This document shows, piece by piece, positions 9,862 through 20,104 of a DNA stretch of 64,000 nt (position 1 is the stretch's first letter; every line of letters begins with the position of its first letter). Position numbers and translations under genes: made by a program. Below the pieces are notes generated by a model. The model ran no database searches, was not told the origin of the DNA, and saw only the letters and a program-made list of their open reading frames with translations. Origin of the DNA: Prochlorococcus sp. AG-418-C09 (GTDB lineage Bacteria > Cyanobacteriota > Cyanobacteriia > PCC-6307 > Cyanobiaceae); NCBI GenBank assembly GCA_003214355.1, contig QCLS01000004.1, positions 44,097-108,096 on the forward strand, in the 5' to 3' direction.

Positions 9862-11028
9862 TTAGAAGATCTCAGCAGGATCTGCATCTACCAACTTTCG
9901 CATGGCTATACCAGCTGAACCCATGTACATTAAAAGTATTAAAATAAAAATTAAAATTGTTTTACCAGCATCCATTTCGATTGGTAACTTAGTTGAATTT
10001 CTAATAACTGAATACAAAGCCTGACCTGAAAAATAAGCAGGTAAATAACCAAAAAGTGCAAGTATAAAACCTTCTCTTGCTACTACAAAGAAAAGTGACT
10101 TAAGCCTATAACCCATGGCCATTAAGGTTGCATATTCAGGAAGATGGTCATTAACATCACTGTATAAAATTTGATAAACAACTACGCAACCAACTATAAA
10201 TCCCATCAAAGCCCCAAGACTAAAAATAAAGCCAATAGCTGTACTATCCCTCCAATAATTCTTTTCAAATTCAATAAATTCATTTTTGGTAAGCACCCTA
10301 ACATCATTGGGTAAGGAATTATTCAAAATCATGGAAACCAATTCAGGATCGGAATTTGTCTTAAGTTTTATAAGACCTATTTCAATACTGCCTCTTGGAT
10401 TACTGGGCATTAACTGCAAAAAAGTTTCTCTGCTTGTTATCAAATTACCGTCAGCACCAAATGATGGACCTAATTCAACCAAACCTACAACTTTGATTCT
10501 TTTCCCTGCAACTTCAGTCTCGATAATCCTCCCATCCAAAAACCATTCTTCTATCGGTCCGAATTCAGGTCTCGAAAGAGTATCAAATAAGACCCTGCCA
10601 GGATTCTTTAAATTATCTGCCTTTACAGAGAAATTTTCATCAAGCAGAAGTGAATCTTCAGGGTTGAATCCCAATGCAAGTATTGATCTTGTTTTAAGAT
10701 TTTCTGGGTTTCTCCACAATAAATAATTTAAATTAACAGGAGCAACTGACAAAACATCTTCTTGAGCCATAGCTTGAATCAATCTTCTTTTTGGAAAGCC
10801 ACTCATGCTGATTGAACTTTTTGATCTAGGACTTATCAAAACGAGATCTGCATCAAGCATTTTATGAACAGTGACACTAGCATCAAATAATCCATCACGG
10901 AATCCTAATTGCATAAACATCAAAATACCAGCAAAACTTATACCCGCAATGGCAACAAATAATCTCAATGGTTGTCTTGTTAAAAGTAACCATGCAAGAG
11001 GTATTTTCCTAAACTTAATGAAATTCAT
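9862..11028 (-). CDS. devC: DevC-type ABC transporter permease
   Basis: Membrane subunit of the DevBCA pump. 388 residues with the MacB/FtsX topology: one N-terminal membrane helix (IPLAWLLLTRQPLRLFVAIAG), a large extracytoplasmic domain of about 230 residues, then three C-terminal helices starting near residue 265. The start AWLLLTRQPLRL is characteristic of cyanobacterial DevC. Its ATG overlaps the end of devB by 4 bp, implying translational coupling. It converts ATP hydrolysis by DevA into movement of the periplasmic DevB adaptor. Confidence 0.92.
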   Translation of the reverse strand: MNFIKFRKIPLAWLLLTRQPLRLFVAIAGISFAGILMFMQLGFRDGLFDASVTVHKMLDADLVLISPRSKSSISMSGFPKRRLIQAMAQEDVLSVAPVNLNYLLWRNPENLKTRSILALGFNPEDSLLLDENFSVKADNLKNPGRVLFDTLSRPEFGPIEEWFLDGRIIETEVAGKRIKVVGLVELGPSFGADGNLITSRETFLQLMPSNPRGSIEIGLIKLKTNSDPELVSMILNNSLPNDVRVLTKNEFIEFEKNYWRDSTAIGFIFSLGALMGFIVGCVVVYQILYSDVNDHLPEYATLMAMGYRLKSLFFVVAREGFILALFGYLPAYFSGQALYSVIRNSTKLPIEMDAGKTILIFILILLMYMGSAGIAMRKLVDADPAEIF

Positions 11029-11942
11029 TCTGGTATAAATCTTGCTATTACTTTCATGCCAGAAAAACCTTTAACGAGGTCAATAGATTCTTGATTTAAT
11101 TCAACTAAAACTTCTATTATTCTTGCATCGGCATCTCCCGTAGGATCAGTTGATAAAACTTTTCTTTGTTTAACTTGAGGACTTATTCTAATAACTTTTC
11201 CTGATAAAACCTCTTCAAATCCTCCATTCTCACTTGTTAATTGAACATTCTGATTAATAAAGACTCTATCAATATCTGACTCATAAACCTCAATTAAAGC
11301 TTGCATATTTTGACTTGCTCCAATTTCTAAAACACCTTCACCATTTGATCTCTCGCCTACTCTTGTATTTATGGACAGAATATAACCATCAATTGGACTA
11401 ATAAGTTGAGAATTTACTAGGTCAATCTCAATATCTTTTAACTCACTAATTTGTATTATCTTTTGTTTTTTTAATTGCAACAATTCATTCTTTCTTTCTG
11501 CAAGTGATACCAATGAATATACATTCTCTTCTGCTGCGATTTCATATCTTTCAATTTGCTCCTCCTTTAGGATAATTTCTTCATCAATAGTGATCAATAA
11601 TTCTTTTTTCTGCTCTAATTCAACTATTAATCTATCTCTATTCTCAAAAACAGCCAAAATGGTTCCTGCTTCTACATAATCTCCCTCCTTAACAAATAGT
11701 TCAACAATTCTTGGGAAATTTCCAAACTGTGTATTTGGAGATGCTAATTTTCTTACTTCACCAGCAGGAGATAATTGACCTAGTGCAGCCACTCCTTCTA
11801 TGGTTGGAATTAATTCATATTCATCAACTGGATTTATTTCAACAAATGAATTATTTCTATTAATAAAAAAATGAACTATGAACCACATTGGAATTAAAAC
11901 TAGCGATGTAGTTATGATTTTTTTTATTTTATAATTTTTCAT
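11025..11942 (-). CDS. devB: DevB-type membrane fusion protein (HlyD family)
   Basis: Periplasmic adaptor of the DevBCA exporter. It begins with one membrane anchor (IITTSLVLIPMWFIVHFFI), followed by a biotinyl-lipoyl half motif (VKEGDYVEAGTILAVFENRD), a coiled-coil hairpin of about 70 residues rich in Glu/Leu/Lys, and the second lipoyl half (LISPIDGYILSINTRVGE). 305 residues is short but usual for DevB-like adaptors. Stop of pcyA and start of devB overlap as TAATG, so the genes are coupled. Confidence 0.92.
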   Translation of the reverse strand: MKNYKIKKIITTSLVLIPMWFIVHFFINRNNSFVEINPVDEYELIPTIEGVAALGQLSPAGEVRKLASPNTQFGNFPRIVELFVKEGDYVEAGTILAVFENRDRLIVELEQKKELLITIDEEIILKEEQIERYEIAAEENVYSLVSLAERKNELLQLKKQKIIQISELKDIEIDLVNSQLISPIDGYILSINTRVGERSNGEGVLEIGASQNMQALIEVYESDIDRVFINQNVQLTSENGGFEEVLSGKVIRISPQVKQRKVLSTDPTGDADARIIEVLVELNQESIDLVKGFSGMKVIARFIPE

Positions 11943-12667
11943 TAGAAATCAAAAAGTATTTCTCTTATATAATTATCGACCCAATCCTTATCAAAATACC
12001 TTTTCAAAACAACACTGGTTTTATCGTTTTTCATTTGTTGAGAACAATATCGTTTTTGATAATAAATTCTTTCTTCAATTAGATCTTTATTGTTATTAGA
12101 TTCTTTTGTTAAACAAACATCAATAAGAATAGATAAATATTGATCAACAATTTGATAAAAAGAGTCTTCTTCTGATTTATTTTTCAATGAAGCAAAGAAT
12201 ACATTCTTTGAAAAAATCTCGCCCCATTCTGGAATATTTCTTTTTGAGGTGAATCCATCTTTATTAACATTATTAAGAAGGATTTGATAGTCATTATTTA
12301 ATTCATTTGATACCGGAGATAAATCAACAATAGCTGCTGTCACATTATCCCTTACCTTTACTAAGTCCATACCAAAAATAGGAATATCGTAAAATGGATC
12401 AGGAAAAAAAACACAGTGAAGAATCTTTAGAGTTCCTGAAAACTCAGCTATTTCAATATGAAGTTTGCGAAAACCTTTTGCTTTATGAAATTCATTCTTT
12501 ATAAAATATTCAGTATTATTTTGATTACCTACAATATTAGAAAATTGAGAATCTAGATTTATGCATTCAAGATTCCTTAACAAAGATTTTTTCTTTCCAA
12601 TATTATTCACCAATGATAAAATATAAGGATCTATTAGTTTTGTTTTGGGAAGAGAATTAGTCAACAC
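11942..12667 (-). CDS. pcyA: Phycocyanobilin:ferredoxin oxidoreductase
   Basis: Ferredoxin-dependent bilin reductase that makes phycocyanobilin from biliverdin. 241 residues with the FDBR fold signatures: [30 protein letters not shown] (the Asp in GMD matches the catalytic aspartate of PcyA) and the late [20 protein letters not shown]. Prochlorococcus lacks phycobilisomes, so the bilin is thought to serve residual phycobiliprotein or signalling. The gene heads the pcyA-devBCA operon and is divergent from the M16 peptidase gene (37 bp between starts). Confidence 0.93.
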   Translation of the reverse strand: MLTNSLPKTKLIDPYILSLVNNIGKKKSLLRNLECINLDSQFSNIVGNQNNTEYFIKNEFHKAKGFRKLHIEIAEFSGTLKILHCVFFPDPFYDIPIFGMDLVKVRDNVTAAIVDLSPVSNELNNDYQILLNNVNKDGFTSKRNIPEWGEIFSKNVFFASLKNKSEEDSFYQIVDQYLSILIDVCLTKESNNNKDLIEERIYYQKRYCSQQMKNDKTSVVLKRYFDKDWVDNYIREILFDF

Positions 12668-12704
12668 GAAAATTAGTTAATAATAAATACAAGTTAATTT
12701 TTTA

Positions 12705-13949
12705 ATGTATCTAAGAAAAGTAAACTACTGGAACCATTCAAACAAACTTAGATGCGTTTCTGTGGATAATCAAGAATCACCTTTGATATCAATTGATATT
12801 TGGTGCAAAGCTGGAATTTCATTTGAAAATAAAAATAAAAGGGGGACTGCCCATTTTCTTGAGCACATAATTTTCAAAGGTAGCAATAATTTGTTACCAG
12901 GTGAATTTGATTATAAAATCGAATCACTTGGTGGATCAAGTAATGCCTCAACTGGGTACGATGATGCACATTACTACGTTCTCATACCACCTGACAATTT
13001 TATAGAATCACTTAGTCTTTTATCAAATTTAATATTACGACCAAAAATTGACCCCAATGAGTTTGCAAAAGAAAAGTCTGTTGTAGTCGAGGAAATAAAG
13101 CAACAAAACGATCAACCTGATGAATTTCTTTTTAACCTATTTTTAAAAAAAATTTGGGGTAATAATATTTATAGTAATACTATTTTAGGCGAGGAAGAAA
13201 GCATTAGAAGACTCAAATTAGAGGATCTTTTAGATTTCCACTCAAAAAGGTATTCAGTTAATAATTTATCGATAGCCGTATCAGGGAAAATCCCAAGAAA
13301 TATTGAAAGCATAATAAATGAATGTCCGATATGTGAAATAAATAAAATTGAGAATCTTCAAGAAAATCACTCTGAATTTGAGCAAGTAATTAATCAAGGA
13401 AGAGAGGTAATAAAATATAAGAAATTAGAATTTTCAAGAATTTATATGGCCTGGCAGATCCCTAGGAATAAGAACCAGAAGCTTATAATAGGTTTTGAAA
13501 TATTATCCTCCATTCTCTCAGATGGAAAAAACAGTAGACTAGTAAAACCTCTAAAAGAACAAAGAAATTTAGTTGAATCAATTTACCTTGATGTAAATGC
13601 AGGAGAATTTGGAAGTCTATTAATCTTGGAAGCATGTTGCGAAAAAGATAAATTAGCTTTGGTTGAGAGAAAAATTAATGAAATAATAGATAAATTTATT
13701 AATGATCCAAATGATATGGCTAATGAACTTCAAAGATCAATTAACATTATAAGAAGTAATTATTTATTTAATCTAGAAACTTGTTATCAGATAACTTCAT
13801 TTTATGGGAACAATTTGTTGTGGAATAGATATAATCCACTTTGTAAGTTAGACGAATATTTAAATTACTGGAGTATTGAAGGCAATTTCAAAGAGATTCT
13901 AAATTATCTTCAAAAAAGTAAATTCACTCTAATAGCAGAAGGAAATTAA
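12705..13949 (+). CDS. M16 family zinc metallopeptidase, catalytic subunit
   Basis: Inverted-zincin protease of the insulinase/processing-peptidase family. The metal motif HFLEH is at residues 50-54, with the downstream glutamate pair in SVVVEEIKQQ serving as third ligand. 414 residues equals one M16 half-unit pair (active plus inactive domain). The following gene, 2 bp downstream, encodes a second M16 protein without the motif, so the two probably form an alpha/beta heterodimer like mitochondrial processing peptidase. No signal peptide is visible; likely cytoplasmic. Confidence 0.9.
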   Translation: MYLRKVNYWNHSNKLRCVSVDNQESPLISIDIWCKAGISFENKNKRGTAHFLEHIIFKGSNNLLPGEFDYKIESLGGSSNASTGYDDAHYYVLIPPDNFIESLSLLSNLILRPKIDPNEFAKEKSVVVEEIKQQNDQPDEFLFNLFLKKIWGNNIYSNTILGEEESIRRLKLEDLLDFHSKRYSVNNLSIAVSGKIPRNIESIINECPICEINKIENLQENHSEFEQVINQGREVIKYKKLEFSRIYMAWQIPRNKNQKLIIGFEILSSILSDGKNSRLVKPLKEQRNLVESIYLDVNAGEFGSLLILEACCEKDKLALVERKINEIIDKFINDPNDMANELQRSINIIRSNYLFNLETCYQITSFYGNNLLWNRYNPLCKLDEYLNYWSIEGNFKEILNYLQKSKFTLIAEGN

Positions 13950-13951
13950 AT

Positions 13952-15190
13952 ATGAATTCTTACTATATCCAAGATGAGGATAATCTAATTTCGTTTAGTT
14001 GTGTTTGGATTAATGGAGGTAGTATTCTAGATAAAAAAGGCAAAAGAGGATTAAACAATATACTTACATCTTTACTTTCAAGAGGATGTTATGGATATGA
14101 TAATTTTTCTTTATCTGAGTATGTGGATTCATATGGAGCAGAATTAAATTTTGACACTTCAGAGGATGGAATTTTAATTACATTAAAATCATTAAATAAA
14201 TTTTCTGATAAATTAACTCCACTATTGAGGTTAATTATAGAAAAACCCAATTTAGATAAAGAAGAATTTCTATATTGTAAAAGAATTGCTAAAAATTATC
14301 TAATAAAGTCTCGTGAGAACCCTTTCAATATTGCTTTTGAGAACTGGAGAAGAATTACATATTCAGATCATCCATATTCGTTCGATGTAAATGGGTACTT
14401 AGAAGACATCGATAACATAAATTATGAAGATATTATTAGTGAATATAATCAATTTAAATCTAGAAATAAAATTCTTTTATCTAACTTCAAGACAAAATTT
14501 TCATCTTCAAAGAATATCAGTAAATTAAGCAATAACCATAAAATAAAAAATATTTATCAAGAACTAAATTCATCATTTAACTTTAGTTCTGAAAGAATTA
14601 TTGAATACTCTCTAGATTCTAATCAGTTGATAATAATGATAGGTAGTCAAACATGTCCTATAAATTGTAAGGATTTTCTAATTCTAAAATTACTAGAAGC
14701 ACATTTATCATTTGGAATGAGTTCAGAATTATTCAAACAATTTAGAGAGGAAAAAGGATTTACTTATGATCAAGGTATTTTCTTTCCTTCAAGAATGCTA
14801 AAAGCTCCATTCCTAATTTATTTATCTGTATCTAATGAAAATGCATTAGCTGCATATAAATTATTAATTAACATCTGGGAACGATTAAAGAGAAATAATC
14901 TTACAGAGGCGGAGACAGAGTTAGCAAGAAAAAAATTATATGGATACACTCTTCATTCTCAACAAACTTTGGAGGATGTAATTACTAGAAAGGCAAAGTT
15001 AATTGGTTATGGAGTAGATCATAATTTTGATGACAATCTTCTTAATAAAATTGGCAATATTAAACCTAAAGAGATTCAACAAGTTGCAAACAAATACTTT
15101 AATTATCCTTACTTAAGCATTGTAGGTAAAAGTGAAATTACAAAAGAGATAAAGAATCTATGGAATAAAGTAAATGATTTTTATATTTGA
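13952..15190 (+). CDS. M16 family peptidase-like protein, inactive partner subunit
   Basis: 412 residues, similar in layout to the preceding M16 enzyme (VNGGSILDKKGKRGLNNILTSLLSRG is the region that would contain HxxEH, but His/Glu are absent). The C-terminal M16 substrate-binding R/Y segment (FKQFREEKGFTYDQG) is retained. Loss of the zinc site with retention of the fold suggests a structural or substrate-binding partner for the upstream peptidase. The gap between them is only 2 bp. Its stop overlaps that of the convergent sipA gene by about 10 bp. Confidence 0.87.
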   Translation: MNSYYIQDEDNLISFSCVWINGGSILDKKGKRGLNNILTSLLSRGCYGYDNFSLSEYVDSYGAELNFDTSEDGILITLKSLNKFSDKLTPLLRLIIEKPNLDKEEFLYCKRIAKNYLIKSRENPFNIAFENWRRITYSDHPYSFDVNGYLEDIDNINYEDIISEYNQFKSRNKILLSNFKTKFSSSKNISKLSNNHKIKNIYQELNSSFNFSSERIIEYSLDSNQLIIMIGSQTCPINCKDFLILKLLEAHLSFGMSSELFKQFREEKGFTYDQGIFFPSRMLKAPFLIYLSVSNENALAAYKLLINIWERLKRNNLTEAETELARKKLYGYTLHSQQTLEDVITRKAKLIGYGVDHNFDDNLLNKIGNIKPKEIQQVANKYFNYPYLSIVGKSEITKEIKNLWNKVNDFYI

Positions 15191-15390
15191 CTAAGCTTAT
15201 CAACAGCAATGAGAAATTTTCCTCTTCTGAATGTAACTTCAACTGTATCTGGTGAAACTATTGCTGAAATTTGACCAATCTCATCAATATCTACTAAATC
15301 AGGTGGTCTTAACATAGGCATATTTTCGGAGGTTTTAAGATAAGGGAGTGGCATAATTAATTTCACTTTATCTTTCAATTTAAATGACAT
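15181..15390 (-). CDS. sipA: SipA-like protein (DUF3148), NblS histidine-kinase interactor
   Basis: 69-residue protein with the DUF3148 pattern: a lysine-rich start, LPYLKTSENMPMLRPPDLV, then GQISAIVSPDTVEVTFRRGKFLIAVDKL. The MPMLRPPD core is diagnostic. In Synechococcus SipA binds the sensor kinase NblS and modulates stress and high-light signalling. Its neighbour here is ftsH, transcribed divergently from about 145 bp away. Function is inferred from the family. Confidence 0.85.
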   Translation of the reverse strand: MSFKLKDKVKLIMPLPYLKTSENMPMLRPPDLVDIDEIGQISAIVSPDTVEVTFRRGKFLIAVDKLSQI

Positions 15391-15534
15391 TTATTTTTAA
15401 ACAGTAGATAATTTAACGTATTTTATTCTACATAAATATTTATATTTTATACAAATATAAACGATATAAATTTCAAAAATGCCAACGGAATGCAAACTGA
15501 AGTCTTAGAATAATTGAATTAACAGATTTTCTTA

Positions 15535-17448
15535 ATGAATCCTAAAACCAAAACGATATTACTGTGGATGTTACCCATCGTTCTCGTTATTGGCCTATCC
15601 TGGCAACTGATATCCAATAATAGTGTTGATTCTCTCAACTCAAATGGAACAACTGTGGCGCCAAAGAATACCGCAGTTGCAAGAATGAGTTATGGAAGAT
15701 TTCTTGATTATATAGAAGCTGGAAGAGTTACATCAGTAGATATTTTCGATGGAGGAAGAAACGCAGTTGTAGAAACAGTGGATTCTGATCTGGATAATAA
15801 GGTTCAAAGAATAAGGGTAGATTTACCAGGATTAACTCCTGAACTAATAAGTGTTCTCAAAAATGAAGGGATAAGCTTTGACATACACCCAGTTAAGACC
15901 TCATCTCCAGTTTTTGGAGTCTTAGGTAATTTACTTTTCCCTGCCTTGTTGATAGGTGGTTTAATTCTTCTTGCTAGAAGATCTAATGGTATGCCAGGGG
16001 GTCCTGGACAGGCTATGCAATTTGGAAAAACCAAAGCAAGATTTGCTATGGAAGCAAATACTGGTGTAGTTTTTGATGATGTTGCTGGTGTAAATGAAGC
16101 TAAAGAGGATTTAGAAGAGGTTGTAACTTTTCTCAAGAAACCTGAGAAATTCACCTCTGTAGGAGCTCGAATACCCAAAGGTGTGCTGCTAGTTGGTCCT
16201 CCTGGAACAGGGAAAACACTTTTAGCAAAAGCTATAGCTGGTGAAGCTGGTGTACCATTTTTCTCATTATCAGGTTCAGAATTTGTAGAAATGTTTGTAG
16301 GTGTTGGCGCTAGTAGGGTTAGAGACTTATTCAAAAGGGCTAAAGAAAATAGTCCTTGCTTAATATTTATAGATGAAATAGATGCAGTAGGTAGGCAAAG
16401 AGGTGCAGGGATTGGTGGTGGAAATGATGAAAGGGAACAAACTTTGAATCAACTTCTTACTGAAATGGATGGTTTCGAAGGTAATAGTGGAATAATAATT
16501 ATTGCAGCTACGAATAGACCAGATGTTCTTGATTCAGCCTTAATGAGGCCAGGAAGATTTGATAGGCAAGTAACTGTTGATGCTCCTGATATAAAAGGTA
16601 GGCTATCTATACTTCAAGTACACTCTAGGAATAAAAAATTAGATAAGGATTTAACACTTGAAAGTATTGCTCGAAGGACTCCTGGTTTTACAGGAGCTGA
16701 TCTTGCTAATCTCCTTAACGAGGCTGCTATATTGACTGCCAGAAGAAGAAAGGATTCTATAAGTATCCTTGAGATTGACGATTCAGTAGACAGAATAGTT
16801 GCAGGGATGGAGGGTTCTCCATTAACAGATGGAAGGAGTAAAAGGCTAATTGCATATCATGAAGTAGGCCATGCATTAATAGGCTCTTTAGTAAAAGCTC
16901 ACGATCCAGTACAAAAAGTTACAGTAATTCCTCGAGGTCAAGCAAAGGGCTTAACATGGTTCACTCCAGACGATGAACAAACTTTAGTTAGTAGAGCACA
17001 ATTGAAAGCGAGAATAATGGGGGCTCTGGGCGGAAGAGCTGCTGAAGACGTTGTTTTTGGGAAAGGGGAGATAACAACTGGTGCAGGAGGTGATTTTCAA
17101 CAAGTTGCTTCGATGGCAAGGCAGATGGTAACAAAATTTGGGATGAGTGATTTAGGACCTATTGCTTTAGAAGGAGGCAATCAAGAAGTTTTTGTTGGAA
17201 GAGATTTAATGACAAGAAGTGAAGTATCAGACTCTATTTCTAAACAAATAGATGAAAGTATTAGGGTCATGGTAAAAGACTGCTATAAGGAAACCTATGA
17301 GATTGTTAATAAAAACAGAGCTGCAATGGATAAATTAGTTGAATTATTAATTGAAAAAGAAACTATTGATGGAGAAGAATTTACAGAAATTCTATCAAAA
17401 TATACAAAAATCCCTGAAAAAGAGAGATCACCGCAACTACTAAATTGA
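15535..17448 (+). CDS. ftsH: ATP-dependent zinc metalloprotease FtsH (thylakoid type)
   Basis: Membrane-bound AAA+ protease, probably the thylakoid isoform that removes damaged D1 during photosystem II repair. Order of parts: an N-terminal membrane helix (residues 7-25), a lumenal domain, a second helix near 125-145, an AAA module with Walker A GPPGTGKT at about 221, Walker B FIDEIDA, the SRH segment, and the zinc site HEVGH at 442-446. 637 residues is full length. It stands alone, converges with clpP (12 bp between stops), and is close to thf1, whose product affects FtsH levels in other cyanobacteria and plants. Confidence 0.95.
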   Translation: MNPKTKTILLWMLPIVLVIGLSWQLISNNSVDSLNSNGTTVAPKNTAVARMSYGRFLDYIEAGRVTSVDIFDGGRNAVVETVDSDLDNKVQRIRVDLPGLTPELISVLKNEGISFDIHPVKTSSPVFGVLGNLLFPALLIGGLILLARRSNGMPGGPGQAMQFGKTKARFAMEANTGVVFDDVAGVNEAKEDLEEVVTFLKKPEKFTSVGARIPKGVLLVGPPGTGKTLLAKAIAGEAGVPFFSLSGSEFVEMFVGVGASRVRDLFKRAKENSPCLIFIDEIDAVGRQRGAGIGGGNDEREQTLNQLLTEMDGFEGNSGIIIIAATNRPDVLDSALMRPGRFDRQVTVDAPDIKGRLSILQVHSRNKKLDKDLTLESIARRTPGFTGADLANLLNEAAILTARRRKDSISILEIDDSVDRIVAGMEGSPLTDGRSKRLIAYHEVGHALIGSLVKAHDPVQKVTVIPRGQAKGLTWFTPDDEQTLVSRAQLKARIMGALGGRAAEDVVFGKGEITTGAGGDFQQVASMARQMVTKFGMSDLGPIALEGGNQEVFVGRDLMTRSEVSDSISKQIDESIRVMVKDCYKETYEIVNKNRAAMDKLVELLIEKETIDGEEFTEILSKYTKIPEKERSPQLLN

Positions 17449-17460
17449 TTAAATAATTAA

Positions 17461-18051
17461 TTAACTATTTATAAATGGTTTTTTATCTAAAACTAGATCA
17501 ATAAGTCCATATTCGACAGCTTCTTTAGGTGACATATAAAAGTCTCTATCAGTATCTTCTTTAATTCTATTGAGATTCTGTCCAGTTCTTTCAGACAATT
17601 CACTATTTAGACGTTCTTTTAAAAACAATATTTCATTGGCTTGTATACGAATATCACTAGCCTGACCCCTTGCCCCTCCCAAAGGTTGGTGAATCATTAT
17701 TCTCGAATGTCTTAGACTACTCCTCTTACCTCTGGTACCTGCAGCAAGTAGAAAAGCTCCCATGCTAGCTGCTAATCCTACACAAACTGTATGTATATCA
17801 GGCTTTACATGCTGCATTGTATCAAATATCCCAAGGCCATCGTAAACTGAACCTCCAGGAGAATTTATGTACATATATATATCTTTCTCAGGATCCTCGG
17901 CCTCCAAAAACAATAACTGAGCAACTATTCTGTTTGCAGTATCACTAGTAACCTGCTCTCCTAGGAATATAATTCTTTCTCTAAGCAGCCTAGAATAAAT
18001 GTCAAATACTCTTTCGGTACCACCAGATTCTTCAAGAACTAGAGGGATCAT
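17461..18051 (-). CDS. clpP: ATP-dependent Clp protease proteolytic subunit
   Basis: Serine protease of the Clp complex. The catalytic triad is visible as Ser96 (GLAASMGAF), His121 ([10 protein letters not shown]) and Asp170 (EDTDRDFYM) in 196 residues. The N-terminus [23 protein letters not shown] is typical of cyanobacterial ClpP. Cyanobacteria carry several clpP genes and one inactive clpR; this copy keeps the triad. Its start faces thf1, with only about 80 bp between the two coding starts. Confidence 0.94.
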   Translation of the reverse strand: MIPLVLEESGGTERVFDIYSRLLRERIIFLGEQVTSDTANRIVAQLLFLEAEDPEKDIYMYINSPGGSVYDGLGIFDTMQHVKPDIHTVCVGLAASMGAFLLAAGTRGKRSSLRHSRIMIHQPLGGARGQASDIRIQANEILFLKERLNSELSERTGQNLNRIKEDTDRDFYMSPKEAVEYGLIDLVLDKKPFINS

Positions 18052-18133
18052 AATAATTTTTTATTTGATTTATATGATCTTAACGATAATGAGTCAGGTT
18101 ACGCTATGGTTATTAAGGTTTACATATAAAATA

Positions 18134-18745
18134 GTGAAAGAAAAACTAACTGTCTCAGATAGCAAAGCATTATTCCATGAAGAATTTCCTTTCGTAATTC
18201 CAAGCTTATATAAGCGTATAGTTGACGAAATGCTTGTCGAACTAAACTTGTTAAATAATCAAACTGAATTTATACAAGAAAAATATTTTTGTGTTGGTCT
18301 TAGAGAAACATTTAATGAATTAACAAAAGGCTATGAACCAAAGATGAACATTGAAAAGCTTTTTAAGGCCTTATGTAAATCAACAAATTTCCAGGCTGAA
18401 GAAATTATAAAATCATCTCAAAACACATTAAAAGATTATAAAAACAAGTCTTTAAAAGAAATTTCTAATTTAATTATAGAAAATAAGCCCAACAACCATT
18501 ACTACTCAAGAATCTTTTCATTAGGTATTTACAAAATAATATCTTCTGCAAAGGACTTTATTGATGAAGAAGATATCAACAAAATTACAATTATTAAAGA
18601 AATAACAGAAGTACTAAAAATTCCTTTATCAAGAACTGAAAAAGATATTAGCTTGTACAAAAGTAATATAAAGAAATTAAATCAAGCAAAATCATTAATG
18701 GAGGAAACAATTAGGTCAGAGAGAGAAAAAAGAAATAAGAAATAA
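18134..18745 (+). CDS. thf1: Photosystem II biogenesis protein Psb29/Thf1
   Basis: Thylakoid-associated protein needed for photosystem II assembly, linked to FtsH stability in plants and cyanobacteria. The sequence VSDSKALFHEEFPFVIPSLYKRIVDEMLVELNLL and FCVGLRETFNELTKGYEP is the family signature. I place the start at GTG 18134 (MKEKLTVSDSK), the usual N-terminus; the frame stays open further upstream into the clpP start, but that extension does not look like this family. 203 residues with a C-terminal coiled coil. Neighbours ftsH and clpP fit a thylakoid proteostasis cluster. Confidence 0.9.
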   Translation: MKEKLTVSDSKALFHEEFPFVIPSLYKRIVDEMLVELNLLNNQTEFIQEKYFCVGLRETFNELTKGYEPKMNIEKLFKALCKSTNFQAEEIIKSSQNTLKDYKNKSLKEISNLIIENKPNNHYYSRIFSLGIYKIISSAKDFIDEEDINKITIIKEITEVLKIPLSRTEKDISLYKSNIKKLNQAKSLMEETIRSEREKRNKK

Positions 18746-18752
18746 TCAATTT

Positions 18753-18917
18753 TTATTTTGCCTTATTTCTTTTTTTGTCTTTCCAAGAAATGTAAGATAT
18801 GTAAATTACAGATATAGTTATTAAAACAAGAAGTATAAAAGAACTTGTAATAAGAATTCTATTGAAGTTTTCAAATAGTATGGAAATGATCAGATAATTA
18901 AATATCAATTGATCCAT
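18753..18917 (-). CDS. Small single-span membrane protein overlapping petN
   Basis: A frame of about 54 residues from [10 protein letters not shown], with one strong membrane helix ([22 protein letters not shown]) and a basic tail KDKKRNKAK. Its likely ATG lies inside the last codons of petN in another frame, so the two genes would overlap by about 20 bp and be translated from one message. The exact start is uncertain (an ATG 6 bp earlier is also possible). No family recognised. It converges with thf1. Confidence 0.5.
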   Translation of the reverse strand: MDQLIFNYLIISILFENFNRILITSSFILLVLITISVIYISYISWKDKKRNKAK

Positions 18918-18999
18918 CACCATTTCTTCCCCAGACAACCATGGCGATTGAAAAAGTGAAAATCGCGGCCAAAGCAGCCCAACCAATTTCGTAAATCAT
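18898..18999 (-). CDS. petN: Cytochrome b6-f complex subunit PetN
   Basis: 33-residue membrane subunit of the cytochrome b6-f complex: [19 protein letters not shown], then [14 protein letters not shown]. This is essentially the canonical PetN sequence, one transmembrane helix with a charged stromal tail. It stabilises the complex in the thylakoid membrane. The upstream side is the start region of the divergent DUF2103 gene. Confidence 0.95.
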   Translation of the reverse strand: MIYEIGWAALAAIFTFSIAMVVWGRNGDGSIDI

Positions 19000-19142
19000 A
19001 GGTAATTTGTACTTTAATAAAAATATAACAGATTATTTATAGAAAACTCTTCATTCTTGAGGAATTTTTACCATTACTAAGTTTTGATTGAAACGCTAAA
19101 AATCGTTTTTGTCTTTAGAATTAATAAAATAATTTATCTAAC

Positions 19143-19421
19143 GTGGGTAGAGTCGTATTAAATCACAGTACTAACTTAGAGGGACTGATCCCTATATTAA
19201 AGAATCTAGCGGCAGAAAAGAACATTCAAACAGTAACGCCAGCATGCATATCAAAAGTAAAAGGAAGATCTACAAAATTTACCATTAGAATATCTGTTAA
19301 TACTATCAGTGGCTATAAGGCCATCGCAAGAAAGGGACAAACCGCTCAAGAAGTTTTCATAACAACAAAACTAAGTAAAGATGAATTAAAAGAACTTTTA
19401 GAATTTCATACTAATAAGTAA
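19143..19421 (+). CDS. DUF2103 family protein (predicted metal-binding)
   Basis: 92 residues beginning MGRVVLNHSTNLEGLIPILKNLA and containing KGRSTKFTIRISVNTISGYKAIARKGQTAQEVFI, which I match from memory to DUF2103, a small cyanobacterial/archaeal family annotated as predicted metal binding. Start is GTG at 19143. No signal peptide. Function is unknown; the family is conserved across cyanobacteria, and placement next to petN has no clear meaning. Confidence 0.7.
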   Translation: MGRVVLNHSTNLEGLIPILKNLAAEKNIQTVTPACISKVKGRSTKFTIRISVNTISGYKAIARKGQTAQEVFITTKLSKDELKELLEFHTNK

Positions 19422-19448
19422 TATTATAAATAAAATTATTTCTGTTTT

Positions 19449-19655
19449 TTGATGAAATCTTTAATAAAGATAACTTTTATATTATTTTTATCCTTATTTT
19501 ATAATGAAGTGAAATCCCTTTCTAATACAAAGATTCTTCAGATGTGTAAAGATGAGATCAATACACAAGCCTGTATAAAAAAACTTAAGACAAGAAGATC
19601 AGACTTAAATGAAGGCAAACCTATTGAGATAGAGGTTATTCCATATAAAGAGTAA
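19449..19655 (+). CDS. Small secreted hypothetical protein
   Basis: 68 residues with a signal peptide (MMKSLIKITFILFLSLFYNEVKS) and a mature part with two cysteines (MCKDEINTQACIKKL) that could form one disulfide. It follows the DUF2103 gene after 27 bp on the same strand. No family recognised. Confidence 0.6.
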   Translation: MMKSLIKITFILFLSLFYNEVKSLSNTKILQMCKDEINTQACIKKLKTRRSDLNEGKPIEIEVIPYKE

Positions 19656-19662
19656 GTAATTA

Positions 19663-19932
19663 TTAAATCTCATGCTCAGATTCAAACCTGGCAAATGCCT
19701 CCTTATAATTTTTCATTAATGTTTCTGATTCTTCAGTAAATCCAACTAATTCATAATCATTCTTTAAAAGATCAAATAACGAAACTACAAAAGAAAATGC
19801 TGACATATATTCCTTTTGTATCTCTTCATCATTAATATCAAAAATCTTAGCCAAAATTAACTCTATATTCTTCTTTGAAGAATCTATATTCCTTTCAAAA
19901 CTCTTATTCAATTTTCTCCTTTTCTTTGCCAT
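19663..19932 (-). CDS. Hypothetical protein, helical, 89 residues
   Basis: Starts MAKKRRKLNKSFERNIDSSKKNIE and is mostly predicted helix with acidic C-terminal half. An ATG 15 bp upstream is also possible, but MAKKRRK is a better start by composition. Converges with the preceding secreted-protein gene (7 bp between stops). No known domain; cytoplasmic. Confidence 0.6.
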   Translation of the reverse strand: MAKKRRKLNKSFERNIDSSKKNIELILAKIFDINDEEIQKEYMSAFSFVVSLFDLLKNDYELVGFTEESETLMKNYKEAFARFESEHEI

Positions 19933-20104
19933 TGAAATTAAACTCATTAAATATAAATCTCACAATAATAAACTTTCTTACTATTTAAGTTAAAATTTTA
20001 AAAAATAAATATATGGTTTTCAAATCAAAATATAAAAACTATATTCACATTATATTATTGGTTAATATAAACAAGAAAGTTCAAATAAAGCAGAAGACTT
20101 AATT

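Noticed and set aside
10286-10726. 146-codon plus-strand frame inside devC
   Set aside because: Antisense shadow of a clear DevC coding sequence.
15804-16334. Long minus-strand frame inside ftsH
   Set aside because: Shadow of the highly conserved AAA coding sequence; Pro/Ser-rich translation has no family look.
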